Positions 8,063 to 15,271 of a DNA stretch of 64,000 bases are shown here, piece after piece. A program made the position numbers and the translations under genes. How positions within the stretch are numbered: the stretch's first letter is position 1; each line of letters opens with the position of its first letter. The DNA lies in NCBI GenBank assembly GCA_026552975.1, contig JAPMTR010000068.1:1-64000 (forward strand), written 5' to 3'. The notes beneath the pieces are model-generated. The model ran no database searches. It was not told the origin of the DNA and saw only the letters and a program-made list of their open reading frames with translations. This DNA comes from Candidatus Methanoperedens sp. (GTDB lineage: Archaea; Halobacteriota; Methanosarcinia; Methanosarcinales; Methanoperedenaceae).

Positions 8063-8130
8063 CCCCAGCGCATCACAACGGAGGTGACCCGGGGGCGGTT
8101 ATAGGGGTATGGGGAGCGCGCAGCCTGGGG
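8063..8130. repeat. Palindromic repeat, family 2, copy 1
   Basis: Outer arms CCCCAG (8063-8068) and CTGGGG (8125-8130), with GCGC matches inside them, enclose a core GGAGGTGACCC...GGTTATAGGGG (8080-8108). The same core recurs at 8952-8978. GTGACC and GGTTAT within the core can pair with G-U wobble on the plus strand. The unit sits 10 bases beyond the stop codon of the minus-strand PIN toxin, the same relative position as the family 1 repeats. Confidence 0.6.
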
Positions 8131-8140
8131 ATTTCAAGTC

Positions 8141-8566
8141 TTATGGTTCAAAAGGATATAACTTTATGACATCTTTTGTGGACAATACCCTTATACGTTC
8201 TCCAAAAACCTCCTGTCTGAAGTGCTTTGTATTGTAAGTCCAGACTCCTTCATTGTCCACAGATAAAGCAAGCGCGATAATCGGGGCGTCCTCTTTATCA
8301 TCCGTAAGTTTTTCCCCATCTGAAATATACGGATTATAAATATCGGGTGGTACAGCCATCACAAATAATCTCTTAACATCGTTGACAATATTAAGCAATT
8401 CACTATCCTGGAGGTCGTTCTTATTCCATCGATCTCTATGCTCCCATAGTTCTTCAAAACAATATTCGGGAGTTATAAATACATCAGGATTCTCCGCTAT
8501 GATTCTGCGGGTTATGCCGTTTGTGAGAAGAAATGACAGCAGGACATTTGTATCAATAATTATCAT
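8141..8566 (-). CDS. PIN-domain toxin (second pair)
   Basis: A 141-residue PIN-domain protein opening MIIIDTNVLLSFLLTNG with the first catalytic Asp. TPEYCFEELWEHRD supplies the conserved Glu, and DDKEDAPIIALALSVDNEGV holds the third acidic cluster. It is not closely similar to the first PIN protein in this window. It lies directly after its antitoxin (stop and start adjacent) and before a family 2 palindrome. The predicted role is an RNase toxin neutralised by the preceding protein. Confidence 0.85.
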   Translation of the reverse strand: MIIIDTNVLLSFLLTNGITRRIIAENPDVFITPEYCFEELWEHRDRWNKNDLQDSELLNIVNDVKRLFVMAVPPDIYNPYISDGEKLTDDKEDAPIIALALSVDNEGVWTYNTKHFRQEVFGERIRVLSTKDVIKLYPFEP

Positions 8567-8806
8567 TTATCTCTTCTCAGACCGCCATTCATTTACCATC
8601 TCTTCAATATCTGTTTCCTCTAATCCTTTTACTTCGAGTTTCCTTAATTTCTTTAGAAACTTTTTCCGTTCAACATCTTCAAGGAATGCCCTTATTGAAG
8701 CCCGGAACCATTCATTTCTTGTTTTAAATCCAGACATTTTCAGAGTTTCGTCAAACTCTTTAAGCAATCTTTTTTCAAGCCTGAAAATTACTTGAGTTTC
8801 TGTCAT
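8567..8806 (-). CDS. Ribbon-helix-helix antitoxin (second pair)
   Basis: A 79-residue protein with a recognisable ribbon-helix-helix N-terminus: TQVIFRLEKRLLKEFDETLK, then SGFKTRNEWFRASIRAFLED, followed by a charged C-terminal helix that would bind the toxin. Such antitoxins repress their own promoter through the N-terminal DNA-binding fold. The stop immediately precedes the PIN toxin start. The sequence upstream of the ATG is AT-rich, but I cannot fix one promoter because another open frame ends there. Confidence 0.85.
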   Translation of the reverse strand: MTETQVIFRLEKRLLKEFDETLKMSGFKTRNEWFRASIRAFLEDVERKKFLKKLRKLEVKGLEETDIEEMVNEWRSEKR

Positions 8807-8818
8807 TACAATATTATA

Positions 8819-9115
8819 TCATTTTGATATCATATCTATTTTTCGCAGGCTCACAAAAAATGAAAATGTAACGATCGGGAAGTTTGAAGAATCCTCAATT
8901 ATTATTCCAAAACGCGCCTCCAAACAATTGATTTTTCGGTGCGCTCCCAGCGGACGTGACCCATGTGTGGTTATGGGCGCACGCGCCGCCTTTGGAATTT
9001 TAAGATAGAAGCGGAACAATTTTTTTAAATCTTGCCATCCGGTTATTATGTCGATTTCACTTTTAAATTCAAAGAACCCATCATAGATCACTTCATTCGT
9101 ATACATACGAACCAA
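8819..9115 (-). CDS. Uncertain 98-aa frame containing an in-frame palindrome
   Basis: I recognise no family. The two ends look protein-like (YTNEVIYDGFFEFKSEID; FGIIIEDSSNFPIVTFSFFV), but the middle (AARAPITTHGSRPLGAHRK) is encoded entirely by a family 2 palindrome (8939-8982) in frame. Either a real small gene was entered by the repeat without breaking it, as palindromic elements do in some bacteria, or the frame is open by chance. It stops 12 bases before the second antitoxin. Confidence 0.3.
   Translation of the reverse strand: MVRMYTNEVIYDGFFEFKSEIDIITGWQDLKKLFRFYLKIPKAARAPITTHGSRPLGAHRKINCLEARFGIIIEDSSNFPIVTFSFFVSLRKIDMISK
8939..8982. repeat. Palindromic repeat, family 2, copy 2
   Basis: Arms GTGCG/CGCAC and CCCA/TGGG form a hairpin across 8939-8982 with a two-base bulge. 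The inner core GGACGTGACCC...GGTTATGGG matches copy 1 at 8080-8108. It is an isolated GC-rich block in AT-rich sequence and lies inside an open frame rather than beyond its end. Confidence 0.6.
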
Positions 9116-9156
9116 AATCTTTAATACACCATATATCGTTTACATCAACTGTAAAT

Positions 9157-9315
9157 ATGACCCGCCAGAGCAGAAGAAAAACAACGGACAGGTTGCACTG
9201 CACGTTCAGTGCTATAATTGACATATTTGAGATGGAGAACAACAGGGAACCCTCAGGCCAGGAAGTAAACGATATAATAATGTATGTCGGTACCAGGGGC
9301 TGGATGGCAAAATAA
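9157..9315 (+). CDS. Small basic protein of unknown function (52 aa)
   Basis: A 52-residue frame, MTRQSRRKTTDRLHC followed by FEMENNREPSGQEVNDIIMYV and ending in RGWMAK. The basic N-terminus and following helix pattern could bind nucleic acid, but no family is recognised. A TATA-like ATATAT at 9131-9136 is about 20-25 bases upstream of the ATG, which would give a nearly leaderless transcript. Support is limited to composition and this promoter-like signal. Confidence 0.4.
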   Translation: MTRQSRRKTTDRLHCTFSAIIDIFEMENNREPSGQEVNDIIMYVGTRGWMAK

Positions 9316-9319
9316 CACG

Positions 9320-9371
9320 ATTAATAATTATGTTCAATTATTAATAATGATCATACGTTATTAATAATGAT
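9320..9371. repeat. AT-rich inverted and direct repeats before the Hdr operon
   Basis: A perfect 10-base inverted repeat, ATTAATAATT (9320-9329) and AATTATTAAT (9336-9345), is followed by two direct copies of TTATTAATAATGAT (9339-9352 and 9358-9371). They lie between a small gene and the promoter of the large Hdr operon and could be a terminator or a binding site. Confidence 0.55.
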
Positions 9372-9382
9372 GCTCTGCTTCG

Positions 9383-9460
9383 CTATAAATCGAAAACTTT
9401 AAAACCAGATATATCCTCTAACAATTAAAAATCGTTACAGTAACGTAATAACTGAAGGGT
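9383..9460 (+). promoter_or_regulatory. Promoter and possible operator of the Hdr operon
   Basis: Two TATA-like boxes are visible, CTATAAAT (9383-9390) and ATATAT (about 9409-9414). A perfect palindrome CGTTAC-A-GTAACG (9433-9445) sits where transcription directed by the second box would begin, so a dimeric regulator bound there should block initiation. The ribosome site GAAGGGT (9454-9460) precedes the ATG at 9465. The regulator is unknown. Confidence 0.5.
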
Positions 9461-9464
9461 ACAA

Positions 9465-10487
9465 ATGAGTAACGTACAATCTTGTTATCAGTGCGGCAAA
9501 TGCACATCCATATGCCCCATGCGCCGGGTTTCAAAGACCTCGCCTCGCAGCTCGATCTATAATGCAAATGTGTATGGGCTTGAAACGAATGATATCTGGA
9601 CATGTCTGACATGCGGGCGATGTCCGATCGAATGTCCCCAGCAGGTGGATTTCCTGAATTTCATAAAAGAGGAACGCCAGGGAAAAACACCTCTTCATGT
9701 AGCTCATCTTGGTGTTTTCACTGAATTCAGTGAACTGAGTTCAAAACTGGATGGAAAAACACCTGAAAGATCGGATTCAAAATATGGTTATTTCCCGGGT
9801 TGTGTAGACTCGCTGGATTTATTCCTGCACGATGTAAAGACAAATTTCGGGGAAATTACTACATCTTCGCTCAAACTTCTTGATAAACTTGGCATAAAAC
9901 CACAAATCATGAACATGAAATGCTGTGGTCACGATGTCCTGTGGCAGGGAAAAAAAGATGTTTTTGAAGATCTCAAAAAGTATAATCTTAATTACATAAA
10001 AGAAAGTGGTATCGATACTCTCGTGACAAGTTGTGCCGAATGTTATCGCACTTTTTCAAAGGATTATGGCCTGGGAATAAAAGTTGTCCATATTTCTGAG
10101 CTTCTGGATAAACTTGGATTGAATGTCAATGACGCTGTAACATATCATGACCCGTGCAGACTTGGAAGGCACATGGGGGTTTATGAAGCCCCTCGAAATG
10201 CGCTTACTGCAAATGGCGTTGTCGTAAAAGAAATGGAGCATTCCAAAGAAGAAGCCCTGTGCTGCGGCGTTAGCAATTTCATGAATTGCAACGAGCAGAC
10301 AAAAGCGCTTCGCATAGCAAGGATGGATGAGGCTGAGGCGACAGGTGCAAAGACACTTATCACAACTTGCTCAAAATGCCTCGCACATTTCAACTGCTTA
10401 AAGACCGAAAAGGATAGTGTGAAGAAATACGATTTTGATGTGGTGGACCTTACAGTATATCTTGCCAGGAAAATGGAGCAAACATGA
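9465..10487 (+). CDS. HdrD-like iron-sulfur protein with two CCG domains
   Basis: A 340-residue protein with an N-terminal ferredoxin-type double-cluster region (CYQCGKCTSICPMR; CLTCGRCPIECPQQ) followed by two cysteine-rich CCG domains (CCGHDVLWQGK then CAECYRTF; CCGVSNFMNC then CSKCLAHF). This is the layout of HdrD and related HdrCB fusions, where the CCG domains hold the non-cubane [4Fe-4S] centres that reduce disulfides. It is the first gene of the operon and overlaps the QmoC-like gene by four bases. The substrate may be CoM-S-S-CoB or another disulfide; the sequence does not decide. Confidence 0.85.
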   Translation: MSNVQSCYQCGKCTSICPMRRVSKTSPRSSIYNANVYGLETNDIWTCLTCGRCPIECPQQVDFLNFIKEERQGKTPLHVAHLGVFTEFSELSSKLDGKTPERSDSKYGYFPGCVDSLDLFLHDVKTNFGEITTSSLKLLDKLGIKPQIMNMKCCGHDVLWQGKKDVFEDLKKYNLNYIKESGIDTLVTSCAECYRTFSKDYGLGIKVVHISELLDKLGLNVNDAVTYHDPCRLGRHMGVYEAPRNALTANGVVVKEMEHSKEEALCCGVSNFMNCNEQTKALRIARMDEAEATGAKTLITTCSKCLAHFNCLKTEKDSVKKYDFDVVDLTVYLARKMEQT

Positions 10488-11608
10488 AGGTAGATCCGAA
10501 ATTATTATCCGAAGTCAGGAAATACGGCGATTTTGACGTTACAGGCTGCTTCAATTGCGGCAGCTGCACTGTAAACTGTAATTTATCAAAAGACTCGCCC
10601 ACATTCCCGAGAAAGAGCATGCGCCATGTTATTATGGGATTAAAAGATAATCTAAATAGCAGTCTGGAACCGTGGCTTTGCTATTACTGCGGTGATTGCT
10701 CCAAGACATGCCCTCGCCAGGCTGAACCCGGAGAAGCGATGATGACACTTCGACGCTATCTCACTTCAAAATATGACTGGACAGGTCTTGCTTCAAAATT
10801 TTACAGATCAGTAGCATGGGAAATTGGAGCTATCCTTCTGGTAGCTGCTTTTGTCCTGGTGCTAGGTGTTATGTTTACAGGACCGATGGTTACAGACAGG
10901 GTTTCACTTAATACATTTGCACCTGTTGAAAAGGTTCATCTTTTCGATATTGGCATGTTCACAGTTCTTTCTTTCTTTATTATTTCAAATGCTTTTAACA
11001 TGTTCAGGCTGACAATGTATAAAGATAAAAGCATAAAAATACCCGTTTCATTATATTTCACACAGCTCAAAGAATTGATTGTACATGCAGCAACCCAGAA
11101 AAGATTCAAGGATTGCACGACCAGTGATCGCTGGATAAAGCACTGGCTACTGGTTATGGGATATGGTACTATGTTCATATTGATCGTGGTCTTTTTAAGC
11201 TGGTTCCAGACAGACAACATATATCCAATTTATCATCCCCAGAGGTGGCTCGGATACTTTGCAACGATCGTTCTTATAGTATTTACAATTGAGATCTTAT
11301 ATGGCCGCATGATCAAAAAAGAACAGATACACCGTTTTTCACATTTGAGCGACTGGTTATTCCCGATATTGCTGCTATTAACAGCAGTAACCGGTATCGC
11401 TGTCCACATTTTCAGGTATATCGAAATGCCATTGCCAACATATTACACCTACGCGATCCACATGGCTGTAGCTGTTCCAATGCTGGTCGTTGAAGTGCCA
11501 TTTGGAAAATGGTCACATCTGGTTTACAGGCCGCTTGCAGTATACTTCCAATCTATCAAGGACAAAGCGATACAACTACAAAAAGGAGAGTCAAAACATG
11601 GACAATAA
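10484..11608 (+). CDS. QmoC-like HdrC-HdrE fusion (iron-sulfur plus membrane cytochrome-type domain)
   Basis: The first 100 residues form an HdrC-like ferredoxin domain (CFNCGSCTVNC near residue 22; CYYCGDCSKTCPRQ near 66). The remainder has about six hydrophobic segments, beginning WEIGAILLVAAFVLVLGVMF, with histidines in membrane helices as in HdrE/NarI-type b cytochromes. This is the QmoC architecture, which links the quinone pool to soluble HdrA-like subunits in sulfate reducers. Here it probably anchors the following HdrA/MvhD subunits to the membrane and exchanges electrons with quinone or methanophenazine. It overlaps the next gene by 11 bases. Confidence 0.87.
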   Translation: MKVDPKLLSEVRKYGDFDVTGCFNCGSCTVNCNLSKDSPTFPRKSMRHVIMGLKDNLNSSLEPWLCYYCGDCSKTCPRQAEPGEAMMTLRRYLTSKYDWTGLASKFYRSVAWEIGAILLVAAFVLVLGVMFTGPMVTDRVSLNTFAPVEKVHLFDIGMFTVLSFFIISNAFNMFRLTMYKDKSIKIPVSLYFTQLKELIVHAATQKRFKDCTTSDRWIKHWLLVMGYGTMFILIVVFLSWFQTDNIYPIYHPQRWLGYFATIVLIVFTIEILYGRMIKKEQIHRFSHLSDWLFPILLLLTAVTGIAVHIFRYIEMPLPTYYTYAIHMAVAVPMLVVEVPFGKWSHLVYRPLAVYFQSIKDKAIQLQKGESKHGQ

Positions 11609-14600
11609 TACAAAAACAATTGGTGCAGCAGTTGTAGTTGGAGGCGGGATCGCAGGAATGCAGGCAAGCCTTGACCTTGCATCATCCGGCATAAAAGTCT
11701 ATCTCGTTGAGACAAAGCCCAGTATCGGAGGAGTAATGGCACAGCTTGACAAAACATTCCCCACCAATGACTGCGCAATGTGTACAATGGCCCCCAGGCT
11801 TGTGGAAATCAGCAGTCATAAAAATATCGAACTTATAAGCCTTGCAGAGGTTGAAAGCGTAAAAGGTGAAGCTGGTAATTTCACCGTGACTGTCAAGAAA
11901 AGACCCCGATATGTAGACGAAAAGAAATGTACTGGATGTGGATCCTGTCTTGCGGTCTGCCCGGTGGGTAAGGCAAAAGCCGCGCAAGATGGCAAGGAAA
12001 GAAAGATAAAACCCATACCTGATGAATATAATGAAGGATTATCAACAAGACCCGCGGTATCCATTCCATTTCCTCAGGCAATACCCAATAAGGCTTTTAT
12101 TGACAACAGGTATTGCCTTTATATAAATGGCGGAAAATGCGGCAATTGTAAGAAAGCATGCAAGGCAGATGCAATTGAGTTTGATCAGAAGGAACAGATA
12201 TTTGAATTAAATGTCGGCGCCATAATGGTAACACCTGGTTATGAACTATTTGACATCGGGTCAAAGCCAGAATACGGGAGTGGAAAATTCGAAAATGTCC
12301 TTACTGCGCTGCGGTTTGAGAGAATACTTTCTGCTTCAGGCCCTTATCAGGGCAAAGTGTTGAGGCCTTCTGATAAAAAAATCCCAAAAAAACTGGCGTT
12401 CATTCAATGCGTTGGTTCAAGGGACCATGAAAGAGATTATTGTTCTGCTGTTTGCTGCATGTATGCGACAAAAGAAGCCCTTATAGCAAAAGAACATCTG
12501 GGCGACCAGCTTGAGATCGATATCTTATACATGGATATCAGGGCTTATGGAAAAGGATTCGAGGAATATTACCAGAGAGCTCAAAAATTAGGTGTCAATT
12601 ACATAAGATGCCGCGTACCAGACATCGAAGAGAAACCTGATACAAAGAACCTGGTCATTCATTATCTATCTGAAAATGATAAAAAAGTGACCAGAGAATA
12701 TGATATGATAATCCTTTCTACAGGACTGCTTGCTCCAAAATCCGCAAAACAGATCTCAAGCACACTGGGGATAACATTAAATGAATATAACTTCTGCAAT
12801 ACAGGTCCGTTCACACCCGTTAATTCATCAAGGGAAGGAATATTTGTAGCAGGGCCTTTCACAGAACCAAAAGATGTTCCTGAGACGGTCATCCAGGCAA
12901 GTGGAGCTGCATCAAAGGCATTATCCTTGCTTTGCGGTTCGCGTGGCACACTTATAAAAGAGAAAGAATATCCGTCAGAGAAAGATATCACAGGCCAGGA
13001 AGCGCGTATAGGTGTATTCATCTGTCACTGTGGAAAAAATATTGGCGGAGTTGCCAACGTCCCCGAGGTAGTCAAGTATGCATCTACCCTTCCAAGCGTT
13101 GTTCACGCAGAAGATAATCTTTATATGTGTTCTTCTGATGCCATAGATAAAATAAAACAGAAAATAGAAGAGCATCACCTGAATCGTGTGGTAGTGGCTT
13201 CATGTACTCCAAGGACACATGAGCCATTATTTAAGAACACGATACGTGAAGCGGGATTGAACGAATATCTTTTCGAGATGGCAAATATCAGGGAACACTG
13301 TACCTGGGCGCATATGCACGAACCTGAAGCCGCAACTAAAAAAGCAAAAGGCCTTGTCCAGATGGCTGTTGCAAAGTCAAAGTTACTTGAACCACTTTAC
13401 AGGCAATTTGTTCCTATCAACCAGGATTGTCTGGTCATTGGTGGGGGAATAGCTGGAATGACTGCGGCAAAAGAGGTTGCAGACAAAGGATTCCTTGTAC
13501 ATCTTGTAGAAAAAGAGGCGCAACTTGGTGGTAATGCCCGGAAATTACACTATTTAATTGATGGAGCAAATCCCCAGGATTATTTGAACGATCTTATTAA
13601 AACAGTAAATAATCATGAAAACATCAGAGTTCATACCGCATCACCTATTGAAAGCCTCAATGGATCTATTGGTAAATTCAAGACTGTCATAAATAATGCT
13701 GGCAACAAACAGGAAATCGAGCATGGAGCCGTTATATTAGCTACAGGCGGCATCGAACATAAGCCTTCAGAATATATGTATGGTAAGAATAAGAGGGTAA
13801 TGACTCAGCTTGAACTTGAAGATAAACTGGTTAATGATCCAAAATTCAAAGCTCCAGAGTGTGTGGTAATGATCCAGTGCGTAGAGTCGCGAAATGATGA
13901 CCGGCCTTATTGCAGCAGGATATGCTGTGCATCAGCTGTTAAGAATGCTTTGAAAATCAAAGAGAAATATCCGGATGCTGGTGTCTATGTACTCTATCGC
14001 GACATGAGAACATTTGGATTCCTGGAAGGATATTATACAAAAGCACGTCAAAAAGGGATTGTTTTTTCCATTTACGATAAAGACAGGAAACCTGAGTTAA
14101 TTGAATCCAAAAATGGCAATTTGACGGTCAGGTACTTTGACTCGACCATGCAGGAAAATATCGAGATCGATTCTGATTATGTTGTATTGTCAACTCCTGT
14201 TATCCCGCGTCCTGAAAATAAGGAACTTGCATCATTACTAAAAGTGCCTCTTGACCAGAACAAATTCTTCCTTGAAGCACATATAAAATTGCGGCCTGTC
14301 GATTTTGCCACTGATGGGATATTCCTGTGCGGACTTGCCCATTATCCAAAATCCATCAAGGATAGCATTGCCCAGGCAGGAGCGGCAGCAGCAAGAGCCA
14401 GCACAATATTATCCAAGAAGTTCATTGAGACAGAAGGTGCGATATCTGTTGTGGATGAGGCAAAATGCATTGGCTGCGGAACATGCGTCAATGTTTGTCC
14501 TTATAATGCGCCTGCGCTTGAGGAAGTAACTGTTACTGTCGAAGAGGTGACCTATAAAACAAAGAAATCCCGTATCAATCCTGCTGCGTGCAAGGGGTGC

Positions 14601-14744
14601 GGTTCATGCGCAGCCGCCTGTCCTGCCGGAGCGATAACCGCACAACATTTCTCATCCAGGGAGATCCGCGAAGTTATAGATGCTTTTGATAAAGGCGTCA
14701 GAGGCGTTTCAATTGAAAAAAGTATTGTGGAGGTAATGGTATGA
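11598..14744 (+). CDS. hdrA: Double HdrA fusion protein
   Basis: A 1048-residue protein made of two HdrA units, against about 650 residues for a normal HdrA. Unit 1 (1-465) has an FAD fold (VVVGGGIAGMQASLDLASSG) and an inserted ferredoxin (CTGCGSCLAVCPVGK near 111; CGNCKKAC near 180) but lacks the N-terminal iron-sulfur domain. Unit 2 starts with that domain (GVFICHCGKNIGG near 470), then a second FAD fold (VIGGGIAGMTAAKEVADKG) and two C-terminal clusters (CIGCGTCVNVCPYNA near 957; CKGCGSCAAACPAGA near 998), but lacks the inserted ferredoxin. The start at 11598 follows AGGAGAG. HdrA flavins are sites of electron bifurcation, so an intramolecular two-flavin heterodimer is implied. Confidence 0.93.
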   Translation: MDNNTKTIGAAVVVGGGIAGMQASLDLASSGIKVYLVETKPSIGGVMAQLDKTFPTNDCAMCTMAPRLVEISSHKNIELISLAEVESVKGEAGNFTVTVKKRPRYVDEKKCTGCGSCLAVCPVGKAKAAQDGKERKIKPIPDEYNEGLSTRPAVSIPFPQAIPNKAFIDNRYCLYINGGKCGNCKKACKADAIEFDQKEQIFELNVGAIMVTPGYELFDIGSKPEYGSGKFENVLTALRFERILSASGPYQGKVLRPSDKKIPKKLAFIQCVGSRDHERDYCSAVCCMYATKEALIAKEHLGDQLEIDILYMDIRAYGKGFEEYYQRAQKLGVNYIRCRVPDIEEKPDTKNLVIHYLSENDKKVTREYDMIILSTGLLAPKSAKQISSTLGITLNEYNFCNTGPFTPVNSSREGIFVAGPFTEPKDVPETVIQASGAASKALSLLCGSRGTLIKEKEYPSEKDITGQEARIGVFICHCGKNIGGVANVPEVVKYASTLPSVVHAEDNLYMCSSDAIDKIKQKIEEHHLNRVVVASCTPRTHEPLFKNTIREAGLNEYLFEMANIREHCTWAHMHEPEAATKKAKGLVQMAVAKSKLLEPLYRQFVPINQDCLVIGGGIAGMTAAKEVADKGFLVHLVEKEAQLGGNARKLHYLIDGANPQDYLNDLIKTVNNHENIRVHTASPIESLNGSIGKFKTVINNAGNKQEIEHGAVILATGGIEHKPSEYMYGKNKRVMTQLELEDKLVNDPKFKAPECVVMIQCVESRNDDRPYCSRICCASAVKNALKIKEKYPDAGVYVLYRDMRTFGFLEGYYTKARQKGIVFSIYDKDRKPELIESKNGNLTVRYFDSTMQENIEIDSDYVVLSTPVIPRPENKELASLLKVPLDQNKFFLEAHIKLRPVDFATDGIFLCGLAHYPKSIKDSIAQAGAAAARASTILSKKFIETEGAISVVDEAKCIGCGTCVNVCPYNAPALEEVTVTVEEVTYKTKKSRINPAACKGCGSCAAACPAGAITAQHFSSREIREVIDAFDKGVRGVSIEKSIVEVMV

Positions 14745-15271
14745 GCGAAGGACAAACTGTGGCATCAACAAAAGAAGAGTGCTGGGTGCCCAACATTCTT
14801 GCATTTGCCTGCAACTGGTGTTCATATGCAGGCGCTGACCTTGCTGGAGTTAGCAGGTTGCAGTATCCTCCTACTGTAAAAATTTTGAGGGTGATGTGTT
14901 CAAGCAGGGTCGAACCTGCATTTATCCTGAAAGCATTAAAAGACGGTGCGGACGGAGTTCTAATCGCAGGTTGTCACATTGGCGACTGCCATTACATAGA
15001 TGGCAACAAGAACGCAGAGGTCAGGATAAATAATACTAAGAAGGCGCTGGAAAAGCTGGGGCTTGATAAGAGGCTGCGGCTTGAATGGATATCAGCAAGC
15101 GAAGGATTGAAATTTTCAGAAGTTATTAAGGAATTTACGGAAGAGATATCGAAATTGGGTCAAAACCCGGTAAAAGAAAAAATTGAACCGCAGATAAACG
15201 CAGATGAACGCAGATCAAGTGCATCGGTTAATAAGTCAGCGGCTAACGTTCAAGGAAGTGAAGTTAAATGA
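14741..15271 (+). CDS. mvhD: MvhD-like [2Fe-2S] protein, first copy
   Basis: A 176-residue MvhD/FlpD-family protein with the conserved cysteines: FACNWCSYAGADLAG, VMCSSRVEP and AGCHIGDCHYIDGN. In methanogens MvhD passes electrons from hydrogenase or formate dehydrogenase to HdrA. Residues after about 145 are an extra tail encoded in part by a dispersed DNA repeat (15189-15215), which adds PQINADERR in frame. It overlaps genes on both sides by four bases, so the operon is tightly coupled. No hydrogenase subunits are in the window; the donor is probably the FrhB/FdhA-like pair downstream. Confidence 0.9.
   Translation: MSEGQTVASTKEECWVPNILAFACNWCSYAGADLAGVSRLQYPPTVKILRVMCSSRVEPAFILKALKDGADGVLIAGCHIGDCHYIDGNKNAEVRINNTKKALEKLGLDKRLRLEWISASEGLKFSEVIKEFTEEISKLGQNPVKEKIEPQINADERRSSASVNKSAANVQGSEVK
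15189..15215. repeat. Short dispersed repeat (CGCAGATGAA units)
   Basis: Three tandem units of the form CGCAGATRAA (27 bases), inside the 3' end of the first mvhD gene and translated in frame as QINADERR. The same three-unit block recurs at 18914-18940. Repeats of this kind are widely scattered in bacterial and archaeal genomes. Confidence 0.75.

Noticed and set aside
5738-8982. The repeats as true integron attC sites
   Set aside because: Their position at gene 3' ends and nested palindromes are similar, but I do not find paired RYYYAAC/GTTRRRY core sites (the closest is GTAAAATGC at 6773), and no integrase is in the window. Kept only as an analogy.
12662-13021. Antisense frame within the double hdrA gene
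   Set aside because: It lies opposite a well-conserved coding region and reads as Ser/Pro/Phe-rich shadow sequence. Similar frames opposite ahaA, ahaB, coaBC and the P-type ATPase were rejected for the same reason.
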